Positions 1 through 6,027 of a DNA stretch of 6,058 nucleotides are shown piece after piece. Origin of the DNA: an uncultured bacterium (GTDB taxonomy: Bacteria > Cyanobacteriota > Vampirovibrionia > Gastranaerophilales > Gastranaerophilaceae); contig URYF01000079.1 of NCBI GenBank assembly GCA_900551965.1, forward strand, positions 1-6,058. Reading direction: 5' to 3'. The notes under the pieces were generated by a model, which was given only the letters and a program-made list of their open reading frames with translations, was not told the DNA's origin and did not search any database. The position numbers were made by a program, and so were the translations under genes. Every line of letters starts with the position of its first letter. Position 1 is the first letter of the stretch.

Positions 1-1242
1 AGATTTTAAAGCTTCAGCTTTATCAATATGTTCCCAAGGCACATCAATATCAGTACGTCCCATATGACCGTAAGCTGCTAACAATTGGTAGAATTTACCG
101 CCATTTTTAGATGGTAGGTTTCTTAAATCAAATTGTTTGATAATTGCAGCAGGTCTAAGGTCGAAATTCTTAGAAACAAGTTTTGAAATTTCATCATCAG
201 AAATCTTACCTGTTCCAAAAGTATCAACCATGATTGAGATAGGTTCTGCAACCCCGATTGCGTATGCTAATTCTATTTCACATTTTTCAGCAAGTCCAGA
301 TGCTACAATATTTTTAGCTACATAACGAGAAGCGTATGCTGCGGATCTGTCAACTTTTGTTGGATCTTTACCTGAAAAAGCTCCGCCGCCGTGTCTTGAA
401 TATCCGCCGTATGTGTCAACAATGATTTTACGACCTGTTAAGCCTGAGTCGCCTTGAGGTCCGCCGATTACAAATCTTCCTGATGGGTTAATCAAAATAA
501 TTGTATTTGCATCGGGTTTAATTTGTTCACCTTCAAATACTGCCTCAATTACTAATTTCTTCAAGTCGGATTTAATAATTTCTTGAACTTTTTGGTTATC
601 TGAAATTCCGTTTATTGCCGGATTATGTTGAGTAGAAATTAATACGGTATGAATTCTTGCCGGTTTTCCATCAACATATTCAACTGTAACTTGTGATTTA
701 CCATCCGGTCTTAAATAGTTCACAAGTCCCATTTTTCTAACTTGAGCTAATCTGTAAGAAAGTTTATGGGCTAAGCTTATTGGTAATGGCATAAGTTCAG
801 GGGTTTCATTACAAGCGTAACCAAACATAATACCTTGGTCACCTGCGCCAAGTTCTTCTGTTTCTACAGTAGATGTATCAGCATTATTTTCTCTTGATTC
901 AAATGCTTTGTTAACTCCATTCCCGATATCAGTTGATTGTTCATCAATACTGGTTAATACCGCACATGTGTCAGCATCAAAACCGCCGGCATTTGAACCT
1001 ATATAGCCGATATTTTTAATAGTGTTTCTTACAACTTGTGGGATATCAACATAGCAATCTGCTGTTATTTCTCCGCAAACTAATGCCATACCTGTAGTTA
1101 CGGTTGTTTCAGCGGCAACTCTTGATTGCTTATCTTTTGATAAGAATTCATCCAAGATTGCATCTGATATTTGGTCGCAAACTTTGTCAGGGTGTCCTTC
1201 TGTAACTGATTCAGAAGTAAATAAAAAATTTCTTGGTGTCAT
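1..1242 (-). CDS. metK: S-adenosylmethionine synthetase (methionine adenosyltransferase), 3' end cut by window edge
   Basis: This cytosolic enzyme makes S-adenosylmethionine, the cell's main methyl donor, from ATP and L-methionine, releasing phosphate and pyrophosphate. The 414 visible residues start MTPRNFLFTSESVTEGHPDK. Family motifs are present in order: GHPDK at 16-20 (ATP-binding region), GAGDQG at 132-137, GGPQGDSGLTGRK around 260-272, and the glycine-rich GGGAFSGKD at 285-293. The C-terminal domain is recognisable through GRTDIDVPWE near 395-404. The reading frame is still open at base 1 (last residues DKAEALKS). Family length is roughly 380-420 residues, so only the last few codons and the stop should be missing. 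The ATG at 1242 is set by an AAGGAG SD six bases upstream and by the conserved N-terminus. The gene lies downstream of the middle gene's terminator, so it probably has its own promoter. Identity is essentially certain; the cyanobacterial-like affinity is an impression from memory. Confidence 0.97.
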   Translation of the reverse strand, partial: MTPRNFLFTSESVTEGHPDKVCDQISDAILDEFLSKDKQSRVAAETTVTTGMALVCGEITADCYVDIPQVVRNTIKNIGYIGSNAGGFDADTCAVLTSIDEQSTDIGNGVNKAFESRENNADTSTVETEELGAGDQGIMFGYACNETPELMPLPISLAHKLSYRLAQVRKMGLVNYLRPDGKSQVTVEYVDGKPARIHTVLISTQHNPAINGISDNQKVQEIIKSDLKKLVIEAVFEGEQIKPDANTIILINPSGRFVIGGPQGDSGLTGRKIIVDTYGGYSRHGGGAFSGKDPTKVDRSAAYASRYVAKNIVASGLAEKCEIELAYAIGVAEPISIMVDTFGTGKISDDEISKLVSKNFDLRPAAIIKQFDLRNLPSKNGGKFYQLLAAYGHMGRTDIDVPWEHIDKAEALKS

Positions 1243-1248
1243 TTTTTT

Positions 1249-1254
1249 CTCCTT
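1249..1254 (-). promoter_or_regulatory. metK ribosome binding site
   Basis: On the minus strand this reads AAGGAG, six bases before the ATG at 1242. It is a near-perfect Shine-Dalgarno sequence and fixes the metK start. Confidence 0.85.
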
Positions 1255-1266
1255 AATTTATTTTCT

Positions 1267-1299
1267 ACGCCGGTAAGTTTTCAAATTCCAACCCGGCAC
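1267..1299 (-). promoter_or_regulatory. GC-rich hairpin in the metK 5' leader
   Basis: Read on the minus strand, GUGCCGG (1293-1299) can pair with CCGGCGU (1267-1273). This gives a 7-bp stem, two of its pairs G/U wobbles, around a 19-base loop. GUU and AAC just inside the stem could add three more pairs. It is the only GC-rich element in an AT-rich leader and ends 12 bases before the SD. There is no U-tract after it, so it is not an intrinsic terminator. I cannot match it to a SAM riboswitch class. It may be an mRNA-stabilising or regulatory structure, or chance. No convincing promoter was found for metK; a TATAAG at 1309-1314 is a weak -10 candidate without a good -35. Confidence 0.4.
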
Positions 1300-1374
1300 T
1301 CCATTTGTCTTATAGTTTAGTTCAAAGAATTTATTAAATCAAATTTTGAAGAGTTAACTTATAATAAAAGTTAA

Positions 1375-1410
1375 TATAAAAAAGACCCGCAATGATAAGC
1401 GGATCTTTTT
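1375..1410 (-). terminator. Rho-independent terminator of the prepilin/S74 gene
   Basis: On the minus strand the stem GAUCCGC (1399-1405) pairs with GCGGGUC (1384-1390) around an 8-base loop (1391-1398), followed by a U-run. Flanking A/U runs extend the stem. One pair is U/G in minus-strand RNA but would be a C/A mismatch in plus-strand RNA, so it is built for the minus direction. It begins about 20 bases after the TAA at 1431-1433 and separates that gene's transcript from metK. Confidence 0.85.
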
Positions 1411-1430
1411 TTATTATTTTAATCGTAAGT

Positions 1431-3164
1431 TTATTGAGCTTTCAATTTGTTAACCCTTGCTGTTAATGAATCAACTTGAGATTTTAATACAATATTTTCT
1501 TTTTCAAGCTTTGATATTTGAGTTTCAACATTAGTAGTTCTCTTAACAAGAGCAACAATTTTTTGATCTAACTCTTTAATTGCATTAATTGCAGCATAGA
1601 ACATTTCATCCCATTTTATACGAAGATAGCCATCTTCACCTTCAAATACAGAGTTAGGGAATACTTTCTGAAGATCCTGCGCCATAACACCGATTTGTGG
1701 TAATTTTTTAGGATCGTTCTTAAATGTATAGTTATATACTTTTAACTTTTGGATAGCACTAAGTCCGGTGTTATTACGAGTCGTAATATTTTTAAGGCGC
1801 CTGTCTGAGGTTACATCATTTGTCCCTAGTTGCACGCAGGCATCTTTCCAGCTTGACCACGGTCCCTGCAGGCTGTTTGTACATTCTGCATACCTATAGT
1901 CAGTTGTATCTTTATAACCATAATAAGAGATATCACCATTTTGTACATCATAAAAATGTTGAAGAGCATTCCCTACTGTAAAATAAGGCCGTCCTTTTAC
2001 GATTAAGTTTCCATTGATTACAGTGGTAGCATCAGAAGGATTGCTATTATTTGAAGCTTCCATAATACCAATTGTTTGGGATGATAAGTTGTGGATTTCA
2101 AGTACAGCATCCCCTCCAAAATTTTCTGGATTAGGTTTGGAACCTATATAAGTTCTTATATAATCATCGTTCCCTGCGGTAACACCGATATAATTATCTG
2201 CCGCGGAGCCACTGTGAGGACCAGCATTATAACCAATACAAGTTTTATTTGACCCTTTTTTTAATTCCCCACAGGCATTAAATCCTATAGCTACATTATT
2301 GCTTCCTTCAGTGAGGTTTTCTAAAGCAAAACTGCCTAAGGCTGTATTGTTCTCACCTGAATTTAACTGGTCTAAAGCCTTATAACCTATCGCTACGTTC
2401 TTTGAACCTGATCTGCTATTGTGAGCGGCATATGCACCAACAAAAGTATTAAATTCCCCAGATGTAGCCTCCTGCCCTGCATTATAACCAATAAAAGTAT
2501 TATCTTTTCCTGTTAATTTATAACCTGCAGATGAACCCAATAAAGTATTTTTAGCTGAGCTAGTTATGGAGTACCCAGCCTGATAACCAAGTGCCACATT
2601 ATTTTTACCGCTTTGAAGTTTTTGTAAAGCATAAGCTCCTAAAGCGGTATTACTGGTGCCTGTATTTAAAGCATTTAATGCACTATAACCGACTGCAACA
2701 TTATATTTTGCTCCATTTGAAGTCTTTACAATGTTTTTATATCCGCCACCAAGCAGCATGTTATTATTAAGTACAAGCCAAGAACCTGCAAAACTTCCGG
2801 CATCTTCCGATGAATCCCGGCCATATCTAAACTGTAGTTGACGTTGGACTACTTTAGCTGAAGTTACTTCCCCTGAGCGGATAACTAACTTCGCTTTAGG
2901 CAGAAAGTCTTCTTGAACAGCATCTTTTGTTGTTGGAGTCAATCCAAAAAATAATTGACCTGTCAAACTTGGATCCCCGGGGTCTGTATACGCATCCAAA
3001 CTGTCAGGATCCGCATAAGACCATACTGCATACTTACCTTTAGTTGCGGTCAGTGCCCTTTTTGTAAACATAGGTGCAAATGCTGCAAAAATAATTGTCA
3101 ATACAAGTATTACAAGCATAATCTCAGCTAAAGTATATGCGTGTTTTTTATTTTTGATGTTCAT
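1431..3164 (-). CDS. Prepilin-type N-terminus fused to tail-fibre-like beta-roll repeats and a C-terminal Peptidase_S74 chaperone domain
   Basis: Predicted surface fibre protein of 577 residues; its biological role is unknown. Residues 1-9 (MNIKNKKHA) form a short basic leader. A prepilin peptidase site follows (A9|Y10-TLAE, with Glu at mature position 5), then a hydrophobic helix to about residue 33, as in type IV pilins and type II secretion pseudopilins. Residues 44-150 are an unassigned globular stretch. Residues 155-331 hold about eleven tandem 17-residue NTALGYxAG-type repeats. Residues 332-452 resemble phage tail-fibre stalk (TVINGNLIVKG at 381-391). Residues 453 to about 533 are an S74 intramolecular chaperone domain (SDRRLK with S453/K458; IGVMAQDLQKVFP at 491-503), and about 522-577 is a coiled coil. 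By analogy with phage tailspikes it should trimerise and cleave itself before S453. The ATG at 3164 is preferred over a TTG at 3170 because GGAG (3172-3175) lies seven bases upstream of the ATG but only one base from the TTG. It has its own promoter and terminator, with no secretion genes nearby. Confidence 0.9.
   Translation of the reverse strand: MNIKNKKHAYTLAEIMLVILVLTIIFAAFAPMFTKRALTATKGKYAVWSYADPDSLDAYTDPGDPSLTGQLFFGLTPTTKDAVQEDFLPKAKLVIRSGEVTSAKVVQRQLQFRYGRDSSEDAGSFAGSWLVLNNNMLLGGGYKNIVKTSNGAKYNVAVGYSALNALNTGTSNTALGAYALQKLQSGKNNVALGYQAGYSITSSAKNTLLGSSAGYKLTGKDNTFIGYNAGQEATSGEFNTFVGAYAAHNSRSGSKNVAIGYKALDQLNSGENNTALGSFALENLTEGSNNVAIGFNACGELKKGSNKTCIGYNAGPHSGSAADNYIGVTAGNDDYIRTYIGSKPNPENFGGDAVLEIHNLSSQTIGIMEASNNSNPSDATTVINGNLIVKGRPYFTVGNALQHFYDVQNGDISYYGYKDTTDYRYAECTNSLQGPWSSWKDACVQLGTNDVTSDRRLKNITTRNNTGLSAIQKLKVYNYTFKNDPKKLPQIGVMAQDLQKVFPNSVFEGEDGYLRIKWDEMFYAAINAIKELDQKIVALVKRTTNVETQISKLEKENIVLKSQVDSLTARVNKLKAQ
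1566..1808 (-). other. Peptidase_S74 / intramolecular chaperone auto-processing domain with predicted self-cleavage site
   Basis: This covers residues 453 to about 533 of the prepilin/S74 protein. The domain opens with S-D-R-R-L-K, in which Ser453 and Lys458 are five residues apart, the spacing of the catalytic Ser/Lys dyad in tailspike chaperone domains such as endosialidase. Family knowledge places the cut directly before the Ser, between T452 and S453 (bases 1809/1808). That would release a 125-residue C-terminal fragment once a trimer has folded. Other hallmarks are YNYTFK (477-482), IGVMAQDLQ (491-499), LRIKWDEM (514-521) and the following helix. No key residue appears lost. Confidence 0.85.
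2172..2702 (-). repeat. Coding tandem repeat, eleven units of about 17 residues (NTALGYxAG type)
   Basis: Units begin at residues 155, 172, 189, 206, 222, 239, 256, 273, 290, 307 and 324. All are 17 residues except the fourth (16), and the last is degenerate. The consensus is N-[TV]-x-[LIV]-G-[YAS]-x-A-[GL] followed by about eight polar residues, usually with a Gly three to four before the next Asn. Similar repeats occur in phage tail fibres and bacterial adhesins with S74 domains, and resemble the beta-roll heads of trimeric autotransporters. Codons differ between units, so the array is old rather than a recent slippage product. Confidence 0.88.
3078..3164 (-). other. Type IV prepilin signal and transmembrane helix
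   Basis: These are residues 1-29 of the prepilin/S74 protein. A basic leader containing four lysines ends in Ala9. The predicted peptidase cut is between bases 3138 and 3137, leaving an N-terminal Tyr that would be N-methylated. Mature Thr2, Leu3 and Glu5 fit the pilin consensus, and an uninterrupted hydrophobic stretch follows. Ala at -1 replaces the commoner Gly and is tolerated in many pseudopilins. Confidence 0.85.
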
Positions 3165-3171
3165 ACTCAAA

Positions 3172-3175
3172 CTCC
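3172..3175 (-). promoter_or_regulatory. Ribosome binding site of the prepilin/S74 gene
   Basis: On the minus strand this reads GGAG, seven bases before the ATG at 3164 but only one base before the in-frame TTG at 3170. It therefore selects the ATG and removes two residues from the longest open frame. Confidence 0.8.
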
Positions 3176-3203
3176 ATTGATAATAGATAATCCTTATTTT
3201 ATT

Positions 3204-3232
3204 AGTATAACATATATTATATCCTTTTTCAA
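3204..3232 (-). promoter_or_regulatory. Sigma70-type promoter of the prepilin/S74 gene
   Basis: On the minus strand a -35 TTGAAA (3227-3232) and a -10 TATACT (3204-3209) are separated by exactly 17 bases. TGT directly before the -10 gives an extended -10 (TGn). Initiation would fall near 3197, leaving a leader of about 33 bases with the GGAG SD. It is the best promoter match in the window. Confidence 0.75.
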
Positions 3233-3258
3233 TAATTTACAACTTTTGTTACATTAGG

Positions 3259-3309
3259 ATTTTGAAAGATTATTTTGTGCTATTCTTTTATTATAGACAC
3301 TTTCAAAAT
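3259..3309. repeat. Perfect 10-bp inverted repeat in the valS promoter/leader region
   Basis: ATTTTGAAAG (3259-3268) and CTTTCAAAAT (3300-3309) are exact reverse complements separated by 31 bases. The left arm contains a -35-like TTGAAA and the right arm ends three bases before the valS SD. The repeat could be a paired operator or, if transcription starts upstream, a leader hairpin. In AT-rich DNA it could also be chance. Confidence 0.45.
3262..3291 (+). promoter_or_regulatory. Probable valS promoter region (exact elements ambiguous)
   Basis: Two readings are possible. One is an extended -10, TGC-TATTCT, at 3278-3286 with no good -35. The other is -35 TTGAAA (3262-3267) with an 18-base spacer to TTTTAT (3286-3291). 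Either gives a start near 3293-3298 and a leader of about 30 bases. The spacer is too short for a T-box leader, and none is seen. Confidence 0.4.
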
Positions 3310-3312
3310 ATG

Positions 3313-3317
3313 AGGAG
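3313..3317 (+). promoter_or_regulatory. valS ribosome binding site
   Basis: AGGAG lies six bases before the ATG at 3324. This supports that start over any upstream codon. Confidence 0.85.
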
Positions 3318-3323
3318 TAGAAA

Positions 3324-5972
3324 ATGCAAGCAACAAAAATTGAAGATTTACCTACAGTTTATAATGCAAAAGAAACTGAGGACAGTATATACAAGTTTTG
3401 GGAAGATAATGAATTTTTCAAGGCAGATGCAAAAAGTCCAAAGAAACCTTATTCTATTGTAATCCCACCTCCTAATGTAACTGGAGTTTTGCATATGGGG
3501 CATGCTCTTGATGAAACATTACAGGATATTTTAGTCAGATACCATAGAATGAGCGGTTTTGAAACTCTATGGGTTCCCGGGACTGACCATGCCGGTATTG
3601 CTACTCAAAACGTTGTAGAGAAAAAATTGAGAGAACAAGGGGTATCTCGTCATGACCTTGGTCGTGAAAAATTCCTTGAAGAAACTTGGGACTGGGCTAA
3701 TGCTCATAAATCAAGAATCCTTGACCAGTGTAAACGTCTCGGTGCCTCTTTTGACAGATCAAGAGAAAGATTCACATTTGATGAAGGTTGTTCCGAAGCT
3801 GTAAAAGAAGTTTTTGTAAGACTTTATGAAAAAGGATTGATTTACAAAGGGGCTTATATTGTAAACTGGTGTCCTCGCTGTCAGTCGGCAATTTCAGATG
3901 TTGAAACAGAATATGAAACTGAACAGGGGCATTTATGGGAAATATCTTACCCATTAAAAGGTGAATCAGGTGCTATTATTGTTGCAACGACAAGACCTGA
4001 AACTATATTTGGAGATGTGGCGATTGCTGTTCACCCAAGCGACCATAAATATTCTGAATTAATAGGCAAAACAGTAGTTATACCTTTGACCGGTCGCGAA
4101 ATCCCGATTATTGCAGATGAGTATGTTGATAAGAATTTTGGAACAGGTGCTGTTAAAATTACTCCGGCTCATGATCCTAACGACTTTGAGGTTGGTAAAC
4201 GTCATAATTTTAAACCTATTTGGGTTATTGATGAACAAGGTAAGATGAAAGCATGCGGAGAGGTTCCATCGAATCTTCATGGTCTTGATAGATATGAAGC
4301 AAGAAAACAAATTATAAAAATGCTTGAGGACAATCATTCTCTATTGAGAGTAAAAGACCATGAGCATAATGTCGGCAAATGTCAAAGATGCGGAACAACT
4401 ATTGAGCCGTTACTTTCAGAACAATGGTTCGTTAAGATGAAACCATTGGCACAAGAAGCAATTGCCGCGGTTAAAGACGGTCGTATTAAATTTATTCCTG
4501 AACGTTGGGAAAAGAATTATCTTGGCTGGATGGAAAATATAAGAGATTGGTGTATTTCTCGTCAATTATGGTGGGGACATCAGATTCCTGCATATCATAA
4601 TAAAGAAACTGGAGAAATGATTGTAGCTAAGGAAAATCCTGATCCGTCAATATGGGAACAAGAAACAGATGTCCTTGATACATGGTTCTCGTCAGGCTTA
4701 TGGCCGTTTTCAACCATGGGCTGGCCTAATACTGAAAGTGAAGACTTTAAAAAATTCTATCCTACAACTACGCTTGTAACCGGTTTTGATATTATTTTCT
4801 TCTGGGTGGCAAGAATGATAACAATGGGCTTGGAATTTACCGGAAAAGCTCCGTTTTCAACTGTTTATATCCATGGCTTAATTCGCGATGAAAAAGGGCA
4901 GAAAATGTCAAAATCAAAAGGTAACACTATAGATCCTGTCGTTATTATTGATAAATATGGTTGTGATGCTTTAAGATTTACGATGACATCATTGTGTACT
5001 TATGGCGGACAGGATATTAAAATTAGTGATGAACGTTTTGAATATGGCAGAAACTTTGCTAATAAGATTTGGAACGCATCAAGATTTGTATTAATGAATC
5101 TCGATGGTGTTGATAATAATGATATTGATTTGTCAAAACTTACTATTGCAGATAAGTGGATTTTAGATAAGTTAAATAATACAGCAAAAGAGGTTAATGC
5201 CAACATTGAAAATTACAGAATTGGTGAAACTGCACATATTTTATATGATTTCTTCTGGAATTCATATTGTGATTGGTATGTTGAAATCGCAAAAGTTCAA
5301 CTTCAAGATGAATCTATAAAACTTAATACTCAAAGGGTTTTAAGATACGTTCTTGACATGTCTTTGAGAATGCTTCATCCGATTATGCCGCATATTACAG
5401 AAAGAGTATGGCAGCTTGTCCCTAAAAACAGTGAATATAAAGCAATTATGCTTGCTGATTATCCTGTTTATAGCGATAATCTTTCATTCCCAATTGAAGC
5501 CAAGGAAATGGAACTTGTATTTGAAACTATTAAGTCTTTAAGAAATGTACGTCAAAGCTTCAATATTGCAATGTCTTTGAAATTTGACATTGAAATCCGT
5601 GCAGTAAAGGATGAAAAACCGGTATTTGAGGCTATAGAAAGCTATATTAAGCGTATGGCAAAAGTTGAAAATATTACTTATGCTGATGACAGCGTGCCTG
5701 TTGCAAAAAAATCAGCATCAGCTGTAGTATCTGCTTCAAAGATAGTTATTCCGCTTGAAAATTTAATTGATTTTAATGCTGAAATTGCAAGACAAGAGAA
5801 AAAACTTGCAAAATTACAGGGTGAAAGAAAATCTCTCGAAGGTAGAGTTAATAACCCTAAATTTGCAGCAAATGCACCGGCAGAGTTAATAAAACAAACA
5901 AAAGACAGAATTGAAGAAATTCTGGTTCAAGAGTCTGCAATTCTTGAATTGGTTGAATCTTTAAAATCATAA
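3324..5972 (+). CDS. valS: Valyl-tRNA synthetase
   Basis: This class I aminoacyl-tRNA synthetase charges tRNA-Val with valine in the cytosol and hydrolyses mischarged threonyl-tRNA-Val. The gene is complete at 882 residues, normal for the family. The catalytic Rossmann fold carries PPPNVTGVLHMGH (HIGH-type HMGH at 57-60) and KMSKS at 527-531. The CP1 editing domain shows TTRPETIFGD (222-231) and GTGAVKITPAHDPND (273-287). R224, K278, T280, D284 and D287 correspond, by a constant offset of eight, to editing-site residues I recall for the Thermus enzyme. CxxC pairs at 183/186 and 353/356 probably bind one zinc. The anticodon-binding helical domain covers about 605-770. A C-terminal coiled-coil tRNA-binding arm covers about 811-880 (NPKFAANAP at 844-852). 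The gene is transcribed alone, divergently from the prepilin/S74 gene, with its own terminator. Its start is fixed by an AGGAG SD. Confidence 0.98.
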   Translation: MQATKIEDLPTVYNAKETEDSIYKFWEDNEFFKADAKSPKKPYSIVIPPPNVTGVLHMGHALDETLQDILVRYHRMSGFETLWVPGTDHAGIATQNVVEKKLREQGVSRHDLGREKFLEETWDWANAHKSRILDQCKRLGASFDRSRERFTFDEGCSEAVKEVFVRLYEKGLIYKGAYIVNWCPRCQSAISDVETEYETEQGHLWEISYPLKGESGAIIVATTRPETIFGDVAIAVHPSDHKYSELIGKTVVIPLTGREIPIIADEYVDKNFGTGAVKITPAHDPNDFEVGKRHNFKPIWVIDEQGKMKACGEVPSNLHGLDRYEARKQIIKMLEDNHSLLRVKDHEHNVGKCQRCGTTIEPLLSEQWFVKMKPLAQEAIAAVKDGRIKFIPERWEKNYLGWMENIRDWCISRQLWWGHQIPAYHNKETGEMIVAKENPDPSIWEQETDVLDTWFSSGLWPFSTMGWPNTESEDFKKFYPTTTLVTGFDIIFFWVARMITMGLEFTGKAPFSTVYIHGLIRDEKGQKMSKSKGNTIDPVVIIDKYGCDALRFTMTSLCTYGGQDIKISDERFEYGRNFANKIWNASRFVLMNLDGVDNNDIDLSKLTIADKWILDKLNNTAKEVNANIENYRIGETAHILYDFFWNSYCDWYVEIAKVQLQDESIKLNTQRVLRYVLDMSLRMLHPIMPHITERVWQLVPKNSEYKAIMLADYPVYSDNLSFPIEAKEMELVFETIKSLRNVRQSFNIAMSLKFDIEIRAVKDEKPVFEAIESYIKRMAKVENITYADDSVPVAKKSASAVVSASKIVIPLENLIDFNAEIARQEKKLAKLQGERKSLEGRVNNPKFAANAPAELIKQTKDRIEEILVQESAILELVESLKS

Positions 5973-5994
5973 TTTCTTAATAGTTAAAATATTT

Positions 5995-6027
5995 AAAAAA
6001 GACTCTCAATATTTTGGGAGTCTTTTT
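5995..6027 (+). terminator. Rho-independent terminator of valS
   Basis: The stem GACUCUC (6001-6007) pairs with GGGAGUC (6016-6022) around an 8-base loop, followed by UUUUU (6023-6027) and preceded by a matching A-run. One pair is U/G on the plus strand and would be a C/A mismatch on the minus strand, so it works rightward. It lies 28 bases after the valS stop. Confidence 0.9.

Noticed and set aside
137..325. 62-codon plus-strand open frame inside metK
   Set aside because: It lies wholly opposite the conserved MetK reading frame, has no SD and no recognisable protein features; it is a shadow frame.
1281..1304. Seven-codon minus-strand frame (MECRVGI) in the metK leader, a possible attenuator peptide
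   Set aside because: It has no SD and no methionine-rich codons beyond the start, and the following hairpin has no U-tract. It is most likely chance.
1354..1374. 7-bp inverted repeat TTAACTT/AAGTTAA beside the terminator
   Set aside because: It is perfect with a 7-base spacer but entirely AT-rich and beside the terminator U-run. Such repeats arise easily by chance here, and no promoter fits around it.
1243..1377. SAM riboswitch upstream of metK
   Set aside because: The leader has only one clear stem and I could not find the multi-helix core or conserved blocks of a known SAM riboswitch. It is reported only as an unassigned hairpin.
1431..3164. Prophage tail fibre or remnant prophage
   Set aside because: The repeats and S74 domain suggest phage ancestry, but the prepilin N-terminus, own promoter and terminator, and housekeeping neighbours with no phage genes argue for a cellular surface protein.
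3165..3323. T-box leader for valS
   Set aside because: The whole divergent spacer is 159 bp and the probable transcript leader is about 30 bases. There is no room for the specifier hairpin and antiterminator, and no T-box core sequence is visible.
3262..3462. 66-codon plus-strand open frame overlapping the valS start
   Set aside because: It overlaps the promoter and the first 46 codons of valS in another frame. The only good SD in the region is placed for the valS ATG at 3324.
3772..5206. Three minus-strand open frames of 60-92 codons opposite valS (3772-3954, 4059-4337, 5000-5206)
   Set aside because: All lie antisense to conserved ValRS domains, are dominated by residues typical of AT-rich antisense frames, and show no SD or family motif.
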